Assembly: GCA_050331115.1 (NCBI GenBank)
Contig: JBHJHD010000093.1
Location: 1 to 64,000, forward strand
Source: JBCCAG01 sp050331115
GTDB taxonomy: Bacteria; Cyanobacteriota; Cyanobacteriia; CAKZMO01
Direction: 5' to 3'
DNA: 64,000 nt
In this document: positions 42,110 through 50,204 of the stretch, one piece after another
Layout of the letters: the number at the start of each line of letters is the position of its first letter
How positions within the stretch are numbered: position 1 is the first letter of the stretch
The notes under the pieces: generated by a model
Told to the model about the DNA's origin: nothing
The model's database searches: none
Seen by the model: only the letters and a program-made list of their open reading frames with translations
Program-made: the position numbers and the translations under genes

Positions 42110-42673
42110 GTGACAGATTCTACGCTCTGGCTCGCCCTGTCGTTGGGCCTGGTCGCCGTCAGCCTCACCGCTGTCTTAGTGGTTGCACTGCCCGCCGTCG
42201 TCGAACTGGGCCGGGCGGCCCGCAGCGCTGAGAAGCTGTTCGACACCCTCAATCGGGAGCTGCCGCCTGTACTAAACGCGATGCAGACAACGGGGCAAGA
42301 GTTGAGTGAGCTGACGGAGGAAGTCGGCGAAAGCGTCGAGAGCGCTGGGCGAATTGTGCAGCAGGTTGACCAGGGGGTCCAGTTCGTTAAGCAGCAGGCA
42401 GGCCAGGCCAGGCGTACGAGCCGGAGCTTCGCGGCAGGGGCTCGCGCGGCCTGGGTAGCGCTTAGAGATGGCGGCGCGGCTGCCCCATTCCCTGCGGCGG
42501 CCCCCTCAGCGCCTCCCCCAGCGGCCCTAAAAACGACGCCACTGGAGCCCAAACTGAGCAACGGTGCCCATACCCGACCTGACCAGCCAGAGCTGATGCC
42601 GCCGCCTAATAAACCTAGCCCCGCAGGGCACTCGAAGGATGGAGCGGTAGATGCGGTATCATCGTCCGACTGA
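42110..42673 (+). CDS. DUF948 domain protein
   Basis: 187 residues from a GTG at 42110. The N-terminal helix (about 7-28, LALSLGLVAVSLTAVLVVAL) is followed by a coiled-coil region (about 30-110: ARSAEKLFDTLNREL, GRIVQQVDQGVQFVKQ) typical of DUF948. The C-terminal 75 residues are Ala/Pro-rich and probably disordered. DUF948 and YtxH genes often neighbour each other in Firmicutes and cyanobacteria; function unknown. The stop codon is inside a 12-bp tandem duplication. Confidence 0.78.
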   Translation: MTDSTLWLALSLGLVAVSLTAVLVVALPAVVELGRAARSAEKLFDTLNRELPPVLNAMQTTGQELSELTEEVGESVESAGRIVQQVDQGVQFVKQQAGQARRTSRSFAAGARAAWVALRDGGAAAPFPAAAPSAPPPAALKTTPLEPKLSNGAHTRPDQPELMPPPNKPSPAGHSKDGAVDAVSSSD

Positions 42674-42691
42674 GCCCATGACTGAGCCCAT
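42668..42691 (+). repeat. 12-bp tandem repeat across the DUF948 stop codon
   Basis: GACTGAGCCCAT twice in perfect tandem. The first copy carries the gene's TGA (42671-42673); the second copy supplies another in-frame TGA 12 nt later. Confidence 0.88.
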
Positions 42692-42962
42692 GGCTAAGAC
42701 CAGAGCAGGGCTGACCCGTACAGCCAACCCACGGGACTAGAGCCCGGCGAATGAGCGATCGCCGACGAAAGTATTGACCCAAGGCGCGTTTTAACTCGCC
42801 GGTGCTGCTGCTTTTAAAGGGCGGCTGGCGGCTGGCGAACCGGAAAAATTGCATTCTGAGCGACCTTCGTATTAGATTAAGGAGTGTAACAAGTTTTTCA
42901 GAATTGGCTTTTGTGATTGCTGATCAGCTTAAAAACTTTCTTTATAAACCCCTTTTAGATCT

Positions 42963-43763
42963 ATGCGCGATCGCCCTCATCCTCTAGTCCACGGGCTTCT
43001 TGCCATTGCGATGGTGATAATGACCTGGGCCGTGTCTTCGCCGGCCTGGGCATTTGACAACCCCGAACTGCTGCCGCTGACCCCGACTAACGTTATTGAC
43101 CTTGCCGATTCGCTCGCCACGCTGCAGCAGGACAGGCTCGATCAGCAGCTGAGCGAGTTTGAGGCAGAAACCGGCTGGAAGCTGAGAGTGCTCACTCAGT
43201 TTGACCAGACGCCGGGGCGGGCCGTTAAATCCTTTTGGGGGTTAGATGAGCACAGCGTCATGCTTGTTGCGGATCCACGGGGCGGTAACCTGCTTAACTT
43301 CAGCGTAGGTGACGCATTCTACGATTTGATGCCCCGCACGTTTTGGGTCGAGCTACAGACGCGCTACGGTAATCAGTTCTTTGTGCGGGAAAACGGCGAA
43401 GACGGCTCAATCGTCAGCGCCCTAGAGTCGATTGAGTACTGCATCCGGCAGAACGGCTGTAGTGCGGTACCCGGTCTGCCTCGGGAGCAGTGGATCTTGA
43501 CGCTGATTACCTCTGTTTTGGGCGGCGTTATCTGTGGCTTTGCGGCTCAGCCTAGAAAAGAAGGGCAGCCGATTGCTTGGCAGTGGGCGCTGATTTTCTC
43601 GCCGCTCTGGGGCATTTTGTTTCTGGCGTTTGGCATTGGTCCGATAGTCACACGGACTTCGGATTGGCTGCCCGTGATGCGCAACGTAGCGGGGTTTGTT
43701 TTGGGCGCGGTTGTGGCCTATCTGACGCCCTTCTTCGGTCAGTCTTCGGCTTCGGATGCGTGA
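42963..43763 (+). CDS. TPM domain protein, Psb32-like
   Basis: 266 residues. A signal peptide (about 1-30, ending PAWA) sends it to the lumen or periplasm. The TPM (DUF477) domain follows: LADSLATLQQDRLDQQLSEFE and WKLRVLTQFDQTPGRAV. Three hydrophobic helices close the C-terminus (about 177-262). Cyanobacterial proteins of this type include Psb32, a thylakoid protein that aids photosystem II repair and corresponds to plant TLP18.3. The length and three C-terminal helices fit; I cannot exclude another TPM paralogue. It stands alone with a large palindrome downstream. Confidence 0.75.
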   Translation: MRDRPHPLVHGLLAIAMVIMTWAVSSPAWAFDNPELLPLTPTNVIDLADSLATLQQDRLDQQLSEFEAETGWKLRVLTQFDQTPGRAVKSFWGLDEHSVMLVADPRGGNLLNFSVGDAFYDLMPRTFWVELQTRYGNQFFVRENGEDGSIVSALESIEYCIRQNGCSAVPGLPREQWILTLITSVLGGVICGFAAQPRKEGQPIAWQWALIFSPLWGILFLAFGIGPIVTRTSDWLPVMRNVAGFVLGAVVAYLTPFFGQSSASDA

Positions 43764-43779
43764 AGCCAGCTCTATTGGT

Positions 43780-43832
43780 TTTTCCAGGGCGCAATAGACT
43801 ATGCGCCCTGGAAAACTATGCGCCCCTGAAAA
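43780..43832. repeat. Perfect 14-bp palindrome with an extra half-copy
   Basis: TTTTCCAGGGCGCA (43780-43793) and TGCGCCCTGGAAAA (43802-43815) are perfect inverted arms with an 8-nt loop. A near copy of the right part (ACTATGCGCCCCTGAAAA) follows at once, so there is also a 17-bp direct repeat. It sits between convergent genes. The T-first/A-last order is the reverse of a normal terminator. The core CAGGGCGCA is shared with the hairpin at 2051-2074. Confidence 0.7.
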
Positions 43833-43871
43833 TACATGGATCGCCAAAGGAGCTAGATCGCAAAGGGAACT

Positions 43872-44048
43872 TTAAGAGGCCGCAGGGAAGGTCTGTTTGA
43901 ACTCATCGAGCAGATCATCAAGCTCTTCTAGGGCTTGATTGACGTCGATGCGCAGCGTGCCCAGGTCAGGCTGCTCGAGGAGGCGCACAAGCGACTCGCG
44001 CTTCTCTTCAACGACGCGAATGCGCTCTTGCAAATTGCTGAGTTCCAT
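43872..44048 (-). CDS. Short coiled-coil protein (58 residues), unknown
   Basis: Minus-strand frame from ATG 44048 to TAA 43874-43872. It begins MELSNLQERIRVVEEKRESL, continues RLLEQPDLGTLRIDVNQALE and ends LDDLLDEFKQTFPAAS. Heptad-like hydrophobic spacing and high charge predict a helical hairpin or coiled coil. The sequence looks protein-like throughout and resembles short cyanobacterial hypotheticals. It faces the Psb32-like gene and is divergent from the DUF2854 gene. No strong ribosome site (AAGG about 14 nt upstream). Confidence 0.65.
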   Translation of the reverse strand: MELSNLQERIRVVEEKRESLVRLLEQPDLGTLRIDVNQALEELDDLLDEFKQTFPAAS

Positions 44049-44186
44049 AACAAGATTAGCCTTGAGTAATGTGTTTGCTGGGATGATCGCTTCGAGCAGC
44101 GAGCGTTGATTGCTCTACTCGATTGCTCTACCAGCAGAACCATACTAGGCCCACGCTGCAACGTCAAACCATTTGGATACCTTTTT

Positions 44187-44771
44187 ATGCTACCTCGAAT
44201 CTCCCTTGGAAGCCTTGGCCTTACAGTCGGCGGCGTCTTGACCGTAGTTGGGTTCATCGCCTATTTCATAGACAACCCTACGCTCAATCTGGCGGGCTTC
44301 TTCTACGGCGTTCCCATTCTTCTGGGGGGATTCGCGCTCAAGGCAGCGGAGCTGAAGCCGGTAGCCGTCGATCCGCCAACGTCTGACGAAGTCTTGGCGC
44401 TACGCAAGCAGCAGGCCACGCCGACGCAGGACCAGGTCAGAAAAGACGTGACGCGCTATCGCTATGGGCAAGAAGCTCACCTAGACATTGCCCTAGAGCG
44501 CCTGGGCCTGAGCCCAACGGATGACGAGCGCCCTATGTTAACCTCCATCCGCGAGACACAGGTGGATGGGGCTTACGCGCTTATCTTGGTTTTCTACTCA
44601 CCGCTGATTGATGCCCAGGTGTGGCAGGAAAAGCGGGAGAAGCTAGAGACGTTTTTCGGGCCGGCTATCCGCGCCGAGGTCGAGCCGTTTGATGAAGAGA
44701 TGATCAAAGTCTCGCTGATTCGGGATGCGACCCAGTCTGTAGAGGCAGTCGTAGAAGAGCAGGCGGCCTAA
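44187..44771 (+). CDS. DUF2854 domain protein
   Basis: 194 residues from the ATG at 44187; the upstream part of the frame is not protein-like. Two hydrophobic helices lie at about 7-26 and 33-52 (LGLTVGGVLTVVGFIAYFID and LNLAGFFYGVPILLGGFALK). A soluble C-terminal domain follows. This matches DUF2854, a family of cyanobacteria and chloroplasts without known function. The stop codon is the first of three in-frame stops supplied by a 15-bp tandem repeat. It faces crr7. Confidence 0.85.
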   Translation: MLPRISLGSLGLTVGGVLTVVGFIAYFIDNPTLNLAGFFYGVPILLGGFALKAAELKPVAVDPPTSDEVLALRKQQATPTQDQVRKDVTRYRYGQEAHLDIALERLGLSPTDDERPMLTSIRETQVDGAYALILVFYSPLIDAQVWQEKREKLETFFGPAIRAEVEPFDEEMIKVSLIRDATQSVEAVVEEQAA

Positions 44772-44801
44772 GCGCAGGCGGCCTAAGTGCAGACGGCCTA
44801 G
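44757..44801 (+). repeat. Three-copy 15-bp repeat across the DUF2854 stop codon
   Basis: GAGCAGGCGGCCTAA, GCGCAGGCGGCCTAA and GTGCAGACGGCCTAG at 44757, 44772 and 44787. In the gene's frame they end TAA, TAA and TAG. Confidence 0.9.
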
Positions 44802-44833
44802 GGCCGCTTTCACAAACCAGCACCGTCATGCGC

Positions 44834-45091
44834 CTATTTTTCCAGGCGCACCGCGTACCACTGTAGAAATTCCCCCGGCCCCGTTACCAACTCGTAGCTG
44901 GTTTCTAATAGCTGAAGCGCCTGCTCCTCCAGGGTGTCGAACTTTAGGAGGTCGGGCGATCGCGCTTCGGGGTGGCGAGTCAGCTCAGCTCGAAGCTGCT
45001 CCAGCAGCTCGTCTCGGCTGACGAACTCCTCTTCCTGCTGCGATCGCAGCAGGACATATGAGTCTGTCTCGTAAAGCTTTCGGTCTACCAT
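44834..45091 (-). CDS. crr7: Chlororespiratory reduction 7 family protein
   Basis: 85 residues from the ATG at 45091 (MVDRKLYETDSYVLLRSQ); the frame runs on to 45199 but that part overlaps pdhA. The C-terminus SYELVTGPGEFLQWYAVRLEK, quoted in part as GPGEFLQWYAVRLEK, is the CRR7 hallmark. In plants CRR7 is needed for the chloroplast NDH complex; the cyanobacterial role is presumed similar (NDH-1 assembly or cyclic electron flow). It lies 31 bp downstream of pdhA on the same strand. Confidence 0.85.
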   Translation of the reverse strand: MVDRKLYETDSYVLLRSQQEEEFVSRDELLEQLRAELTRHPEARSPDLLKFDTLEEQALQLLETSYELVTGPGEFLQWYAVRLEK

Positions 45092-45122
45092 AGTCGCTTC
45101 GCTAGGCCCGTCGCAGCCAGCT

Positions 45123-46151
45123 TCAATCCTCCGCAAACACGTAGCGATAGAGGTCTTCTGGCTGAGGCTCCGGGCTATCTTGAGCAAACTCGACCGCATC
45201 GTTGATGGTTTGCTGAATCTCCCGATCGATCCCCTTGAGCTCGTCTTCGGAGGCCAGCGCTTGCTCTGTCAAATGCTTTGCCAAGCGCTTGATGGGGTCG
45301 CGGGAGAACCAGACGTCTTTTTCATCCTTAGAGCGCATTTCGTCGGGGTCGGCTAGGGAGTGGCCCCTAAACCGATAGGTGAGCGCCTCAATCAGCGTGG
45401 GGCCTTCGCCAGCACGGGCCCGAGCAACGGCCTCTTGGGCAACGGCTCGCACCGCCAGCACGTCCATGCCGTCTACCTCGACGCCTGTCATGCCAAAAAC
45501 GCTGGCCTTCTTGTAGATTTCAGGCTGGGAGGTAGCCCGATTGTGGGCCATCCCGATGGCCCATTTGTTATTCTCCACCACGTAAATGATGGGCAGCTTC
45601 CAAAGCGCCGCCATATTGAGGCACTCAAAAAACTGACCGTTGTTAGAGGCGCCGTCGCCGAAGAAGCAGGCCGTCACCTGGTCCGCCGACTCATCTCCCA
45701 GCGCCTCCCGGCGATACTTAGCCTGAAGCGCCGCGCCAGTCCCGACTGGGATACCCTCGGCAACAAAAGCAAAGCCGCCCAAAAGGTTGTGCTCTGAGGA
45801 AAAGAGGTGCATTGAGCCGCCGCGCCCTTTGCTGCAGCCGGTCTGCTTACCGAATAGCTCAGCCATTACCTCGCGGGGTGGAACACCGGCGCTGAGCGCG
45901 TGGACGTGGTCTCGGTAGGTGCTGCACACGAAGTCATCAGAGCGCATAGCCTTGATAACGCCGCTAGAAACGGCCTCTTGGCCATTGTAGAGGTGCACAA
46001 AGCCGAACATTTTCCCCCGGTAGTACATCTCTGCACACCGGTCCTCGAACAGCCGTCCAAGCACCATGTCTCTATAGACCAAAAGCCCTTCCTCACGGCT
46101 CACTGAAGCAGGAGGGGATGATAGCGTGGGGAGCGTGCGTTCTTGAACCAT
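45123..46151 (-). CDS. pdhA: Pyruvate dehydrogenase E1 component, alpha subunit
   Basis: 342 residues. With PdhB it decarboxylates pyruvate with thiamine diphosphate and feeds acetyl-CoA. Seen: YYRGKMFGFVHLYNGQEAVS, GRGGSMHLF, the TDP site FFGDGASNNGQFFECLNMAA and VVENNKWAIGMAHNRAT (N-terminal parts quoted), and YRFRGHSLADPD, the regulated loop. The ATG at 46151 has AAGGAT about 6 nt upstream; a TTG two codons before is the alternative. PdhB is not adjacent, as in many cyanobacteria. crr7 follows 31 bp later. Confidence 0.95.
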   Translation of the reverse strand: MVQERTLPTLSSPPASVSREEGLLVYRDMVLGRLFEDRCAEMYYRGKMFGFVHLYNGQEAVSSGVIKAMRSDDFVCSTYRDHVHALSAGVPPREVMAELFGKQTGCSKGRGGSMHLFSSEHNLLGGFAFVAEGIPVGTGAALQAKYRREALGDESADQVTACFFGDGASNNGQFFECLNMAALWKLPIIYVVENNKWAIGMAHNRATSQPEIYKKASVFGMTGVEVDGMDVLAVRAVAQEAVARARAGEGPTLIEALTYRFRGHSLADPDEMRSKDEKDVWFSRDPIKRLAKHLTEQALASEDELKGIDREIQQTINDAVEFAQDSPEPQPEDLYRYVFAED

Positions 46152-46426
46152 CGACAATCCTTAAAAATATAAATTTGCCTATTTGCGCAATAGCTTATGC
46201 AGTAAAACCGCATTAGTGCGCCAAAAACAGTACGCCAAAAATATGCCTGAACAACACCATAAAACTTTAAAGGCCGTGGCCTTCGCTCGGCCTCGCCTCT
46301 CACCATAGTGAATTTTTGCCGACTGAGCTATCGTAGCAAGAATAGGCGGCCTTGTTCTGCAGGCTTCTCTGAGCGCCGTCCAGTCATGCGCCAAAATTGC
46401 CTTGAGGGCTAATTTGAAGTAAGTGC

Positions 46427-46456
46427 TTCCCTGGAGTACAGTCCCCTGGAGCACGC
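46427..46456. repeat. 15-bp tandem repeat in the pdhA-zipN gap
   Basis: TTCCCTGGAGTACAG then TCCCCTGGAGCACGC; 11 of 15 positions agree. Confidence 0.6.
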
Positions 46457-46839
46457 TCAGGTTCAGATAGAAATACGCTATTCCAAGATAGCTTAGGACG
46501 TCGCGCAGTTGGCAAAAATTTATCGCAGCTTGGCACGTTTGCCGCTTAGCACTGTTTTCCGCTTTGCGCTGCTTGCCGCTTAGCACTGTTTGCGGCAGCG
46601 GAGCAAGGCCAGCGGTAGGGCGATGTCTACGTCAAGCATTCGTGTCTAAGTCCAGTTTTGTAAAGGCGGCTGTGGGAAAAGCGATGGGACTATTGGAGCA
46701 GCGCGGCCTTTGCTAGGCTAGTACCGCTTCATCTGTATTAGGCTCCATCGCTATTGGGCAGAGGCCCGAAGTTGTAGCCTAGGCTACTAAAAGCGCTGCA
46801 TCACTCGGGCAGTAGGTCTAACCCTGTAGGCCTAGTGCT

Positions 46840-46866
46840 TTGCCGATGACTTGAGTACTATATGAT
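46840..46866 (+). promoter_or_regulatory. zipN: Candidate zipN promoter
   Basis: TTGCCG (46840-46845) and TATGAT (46861-46866), spacer 15 nt, about 80 nt before the zipN GTG. The hexamers are good, the spacing short. Confidence 0.3.
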
Positions 46867-46948
46867 GACCGTATCAAACAAGTTCGTGCCGATACTCAAG
46901 TTCAAGGCTGAACCCGCGCCGACGGGCTGATCTGTAGGAAAACTCGCT

Positions 46949-49105
46949 GTGCAAATACCGCTTGACTACTACCGGATTTTAGGGTTGCCCATTCAGGCAA
47001 CCGAGGATCAACTGCAGCACGCCCATCGCGATCGCATGCTGCAGCTGCCTCGGCGTGAGTATTCAGAGGTGGCGATCGCCGCGCGCCGGCAGCTGATCGA
47101 CGAGGCCTACGAGGTGCTAAGCGATCCCGAACAGCGGCAAGCCTATGACGCCAAGTTTCTAGCCTCTTCCTATGTCACTGGCGGCGAGGGCCGCGAGGGC
47201 AGTGGGGGAGATGGGTCCGCTTTAGAGCGCGCATCGTCAGAACAGCCCGCTCCGCCCCTGCCCAGCATCACCATCGAAGACAAGCAGCTCATTGGGGCGC
47301 TGCTAATCCTGCTAGAGCTTGGGGAGTATGAGCTTGTGCTCAAGCTAGGTCGCCCCTACCTAAGCAGCGGCAACAGCAGCCTAGAGAGCGGTCAGTACGG
47401 CGATCCGGCTGTTGTGGGCGCTGACATTGTGCTGACCCTCGCCCTGGCCTGCCTTGAGCTTGGGCGGGAGCAGTGGCACCAGGGACAGTATGAAAATGCG
47501 GCGGAATCTCTAGAGACGGGTTTGGACTTACTGGTAAAAGAAGGGCTGTTTGCCGGGGTGCGGGGCGAAATGCAGACCGAGCTGTTTAAGCTACGACCCT
47601 ATCGAATTTTAGAGCTGCTGGCGCTGCCCGATGATCAGGAGGTCGAGCGCTACCGAGGATTTCAGCTATTGCAGGCCATGCTAGAGGAGCGCCATGGCAT
47701 CGACGGCAGCGGCAACGATCGCTCTGGGCTAAGCACGGACGATTTTCTGCGGTTTATTCAGCAGCTGCGCAGCTACTTGACGGTGGCGGAGCAGCAAAAC
47801 CTCTTTGAGCGCGAAGCAAAGCGCCCGTCTGCCGTTGCGGCCTATCTTGCCGTCTATGCCCTGATTGCCGGCGGCTTTGCTTACCAGCAGCCCGCCCTAA
47901 TTCAGCAGGCCAAGACCATGCTGCTTGGCCTTTCAGCGCGCCAGGACGTTTCTCTAGAGTTTGCCATTTGCGCCCTGCTGCTGGGACAGACCGACGACGC
48001 CAACCGCGCGATTGAGCAGACTCAAGAAACCGAGGTGCTAAGCGTCGTCCGTCGGCATTCCCAGGGATCTCCCGACCTGCTGCCGGGGCTCTGCTTCTAC
48101 GCTGACCAGTGGCTGCAGAAAGACGTCTTCCTCTACTTCCGCGACTTGGCCTCTCGCACCGCCTCGCTCAAGACCTATTTCGCCAATCCCACGGTACAGG
48201 CCTATCTAGAGAAGCTGCCGGAAGACCCTAAATCGACCTGGCCAGCGGCGGCGCACAATGGCTCAACCGCAACCACGCTGCTAGAGCACGAGCGCGTTTC
48301 TTCAAAATCTACCCGTCCCGCGGCTGCGGCCACCGCTGGCGCTTCGCGCCGATCGGCGTCTTCACTGCAGGTGGCTGAGCGGGTCGCCCAGTCGCCCAAG
48401 CGATCGCGTCGCGGACGGTCCACTGACAAAGTTACCGTCCCCCCTCGGAATAGCGACGAGGTCCAAGGCGACTCCAAAACACCCGCAAAGCGCTCCCGAG
48501 GCGGTCCGCGGCTAGATCGCCTGATTTTGTTGGGGGGCATTGCGCTACTGGGCCTCCTTCTCACCTGGATGGTGCTCAACCGATTTTTCCGCTGGCTCGA
48601 TCAGCAGTTTGCGAGCCCATTGGCGGGAGAGCAGCTTGAGATTACCCTTGTTCAGCCCGTGGTTACGATTCCAGAGCCAGAGCCCCCCGTTCAGGCGCAG
48701 CCTGCACCTGAGGGCGAGCTGACCCAGGCCGCAGCAGAGTCAATCGTTCAGAACTGGTTTGCCGTCAAAGGCGAAGCCCTGGGCGAGAACCACAACGTCG
48801 ATGCTCTCGATCGCGCCCTGACGGGTGACCTGCTGGGCAACTGGCAGAACCGGGCCACAAGCGCCGCCGCAGACGAAGTATACGGGGTATATGACTATCC
48901 CACGCTAGATGTGCTGGATGTGGACTGGAGTGAGGAAACCCCAGACCTTGCCAGCGTGGATGTGGCTGTGACCGAAGAGGCAAACTTCTTCAGCGCAGAC
49001 GGCACCCCTAATCCCAGCGACAGCTACACCAGTGACCTCCAGGTGCGCTATAGCCTCGTGCGCGAGAGCGAGCAGTGGAAGATCGAAGCCATTGAGCTGC
49101 TGTAG
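46949..49105 (+). CDS. zipN: Cell division protein ZipN/Ftn2 (ARC6 homologue)
   Basis: 718 residues from a GTG at 46949. ZipN anchors the FtsZ ring in cyanobacteria and corresponds to plastid ARC6. The order fits: a degenerate J domain at 1-67 (DYYRILGLPIQATEDQLQ, without a canonical HPD), a long helical region (about 100-430), a basic Ser-rich linker, one transmembrane helix (about 525-547, LILLGGIALLGLLLTWMVLN) and a C-terminal IMS domain (about 590-718, starting TQAAAESIVQNWFAVKGEAL). The N-terminal part faces the cytoplasm. It stands alone with a long upstream region. Confidence 0.92.
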   Translation: MQIPLDYYRILGLPIQATEDQLQHAHRDRMLQLPRREYSEVAIAARRQLIDEAYEVLSDPEQRQAYDAKFLASSYVTGGEGREGSGGDGSALERASSEQPAPPLPSITIEDKQLIGALLILLELGEYELVLKLGRPYLSSGNSSLESGQYGDPAVVGADIVLTLALACLELGREQWHQGQYENAAESLETGLDLLVKEGLFAGVRGEMQTELFKLRPYRILELLALPDDQEVERYRGFQLLQAMLEERHGIDGSGNDRSGLSTDDFLRFIQQLRSYLTVAEQQNLFEREAKRPSAVAAYLAVYALIAGGFAYQQPALIQQAKTMLLGLSARQDVSLEFAICALLLGQTDDANRAIEQTQETEVLSVVRRHSQGSPDLLPGLCFYADQWLQKDVFLYFRDLASRTASLKTYFANPTVQAYLEKLPEDPKSTWPAAAHNGSTATTLLEHERVSSKSTRPAAAATAGASRRSASSLQVAERVAQSPKRSRRGRSTDKVTVPPRNSDEVQGDSKTPAKRSRGGPRLDRLILLGGIALLGLLLTWMVLNRFFRWLDQQFASPLAGEQLEITLVQPVVTIPEPEPPVQAQPAPEGELTQAAAESIVQNWFAVKGEALGENHNVDALDRALTGDLLGNWQNRATSAAADEVYGVYDYPTLDVLDVDWSEETPDLASVDVAVTEEANFFSADGTPNPSDSYTSDLQVRYSLVRESEQWKIEAIELL

Positions 49106-49234
49106 ACCTGACGCGGGTCAGCATCCGCAAGCGGTTGACGACGACGAGTCAGCGCGCGGGTCATTACAAATGTTTTAATGGGGACAGGCATCGAACCCCG
49201 CGCCCGGATGCCCGTTGCTGTTGGGACTTTTTCT

Positions 49235-49702
49235 ATGAATGAGCAGGTCAGTAAGGCATTAACCGATCTCAAGCATCCGGACCAATCGGTGCGGGAAGAG
49301 GCCACGCAGCAGCTCTGGCAAAGCTGGTTTTACCAGAAAGGGGTGATCGGCTTGGAGGCCTTGCGGCGTAGCCAGGCGGCTCTCGAAGCTGGGCGTATCG
49401 ATGAGGCCGAGCGCTATCTTAGCGAAATTGTCGAAGTTCAACCCGACTTTACCGAGGCGTGGAATCGCCGCGCCGTGCTCTACTACACCCGCCAGGACTA
49501 CCGTAAGGCGATCGCCGACTGTAAGCGGGTAATCGACTTGGTGCCGTTCCACTTTGGCGCCCTCCACGGCCTTGGCCTCTGTTACGCTGCCCTAGGGGAC
49601 TACCGAGCGGCGATCCATGCCTTTAAGCAGGCGCTAGAGATTCAGCCTTACTCTCTGGTCAATCAGCGGCTGGTTTTGGAGTGCACGGCCCGCTTGACCT
49701 GA
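49235..49702 (+). CDS. TPR-repeat protein
   Basis: 155 residues from the ATG at 49235; starts at 49178 and 49208 are also in frame. No signal peptide. After a short charged helix (LKHPDQSVREEATQQLWQSW) come about three TPR units: EAGRIDEAERYLSEIVEVQP, WNRRAVLYYTRQDYRKAIAD, and ALHGLGLCYAALGDYRAAIH. It is a soluble scaffold-type protein of unknown partner. It is 130 bp downstream of zipN on the same strand; no functional link is shown. Confidence 0.8.
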   Translation: MNEQVSKALTDLKHPDQSVREEATQQLWQSWFYQKGVIGLEALRRSQAALEAGRIDEAERYLSEIVEVQPDFTEAWNRRAVLYYTRQDYRKAIADCKRVIDLVPFHFGALHGLGLCYAALGDYRAAIHAFKQALEIQPYSLVNQRLVLECTARLT

Positions 49703-49808
49703 GGGCGTCAATGCCCCAATGTAGATCTGGGTCAGCCGCCTAACTTCCCAAAAGCCTCCTGAGTAGCCGCTGAGCGCCGGAAACAATAGAAGAGCAATTT
49801 TTTTAACT

Positions 49809-50150
49809 ATGACAATTGCCTACGTTTTTGCGCCCGCCTACACTTCCTTAGGTACGGATGAGGCCCCCGGTTTTCTAGACTGGGTGGACAGCCGCCTCAA
49901 GGCGGGGGCGGGCTATCTGCTGGTGGATTTACAGAATATCCAGGAAATCGGCAGCAGCGGGCTAGGCACGCTAATGATTGCCCGCAATCGAGCTCGGCGG
50001 GCTGGCGCCACGCTGATGCTCTGCTCCCTAACCCCGTCTACTCGCCTCTGCTTAGACCGGGCGGGCATGCTAGAAAAATTTAAGATCTACAGCGATCGTC
50101 AGGCGTTTGAGCAGCAGATGGACGCCCCTACCGATCTATCGCTCTCCTAA
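49809..50150 (+). CDS. STAS-domain anti-sigma factor antagonist
   Basis: 113 residues, a single STAS domain. The typical segment GYLLVDLQNIQEIGSSGLGT contains the serine (in GSSGLG) that is phosphorylated by a partner kinase in SpoIIAA-type proteins, followed by LMIARNRARRAGATLMLCS. In cyanobacteria such proteins take part in partner-switch signalling. No anti-sigma kinase or phosphatase gene is adjacent. ATG 49809. Confidence 0.87.
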   Translation: MTIAYVFAPAYTSLGTDEAPGFLDWVDSRLKAGAGYLLVDLQNIQEIGSSGLGTLMIARNRARRAGATLMLCSLTPSTRLCLDRAGMLEKFKIYSDRQAFEQQMDAPTDLSLS

Positions 50151-50156
50151 AGGCCT

Positions 50157-50182
50157 AGCTAAGGCCAAGCTGGGCCTTAGCT
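50157..50182 (+). terminator. Hairpin between STAS and O-methyltransferase genes
   Basis: Perfect 10-bp stem AGCTAAGGCC / GGCCTTAGCT, loop 6 nt, 6 nt after the STAS stop. No T-tract follows. Confidence 0.4.
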
Positions 50183-50204
50183 CAAGCCGAACTCAACCGA
50201 CGCC

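Larger units (their letters stand above)
46152..46948. other. Long intergenic region between pdhA and zipN
   Basis: Nearly 800 bp without a convincing gene. A 135-codon minus-strand frame (46179-46586) has no recognisable domain and is rejected. The region holds a 15-bp tandem (46427-46456), an 18-bp direct repeat TGCCGCTTAGCACTGTTT (about 46541 and 46570) and, at the right end, a candidate zipN promoter. It probably carries long leaders or an unseen RNA. Confidence 0.5.

Noticed and set aside
46179..46586. 135-codon minus-strand open frame between pdhA and zipN
   Set aside because: No domain, odd composition, no ribosome site, and the region holds short repeats; most likely chance.
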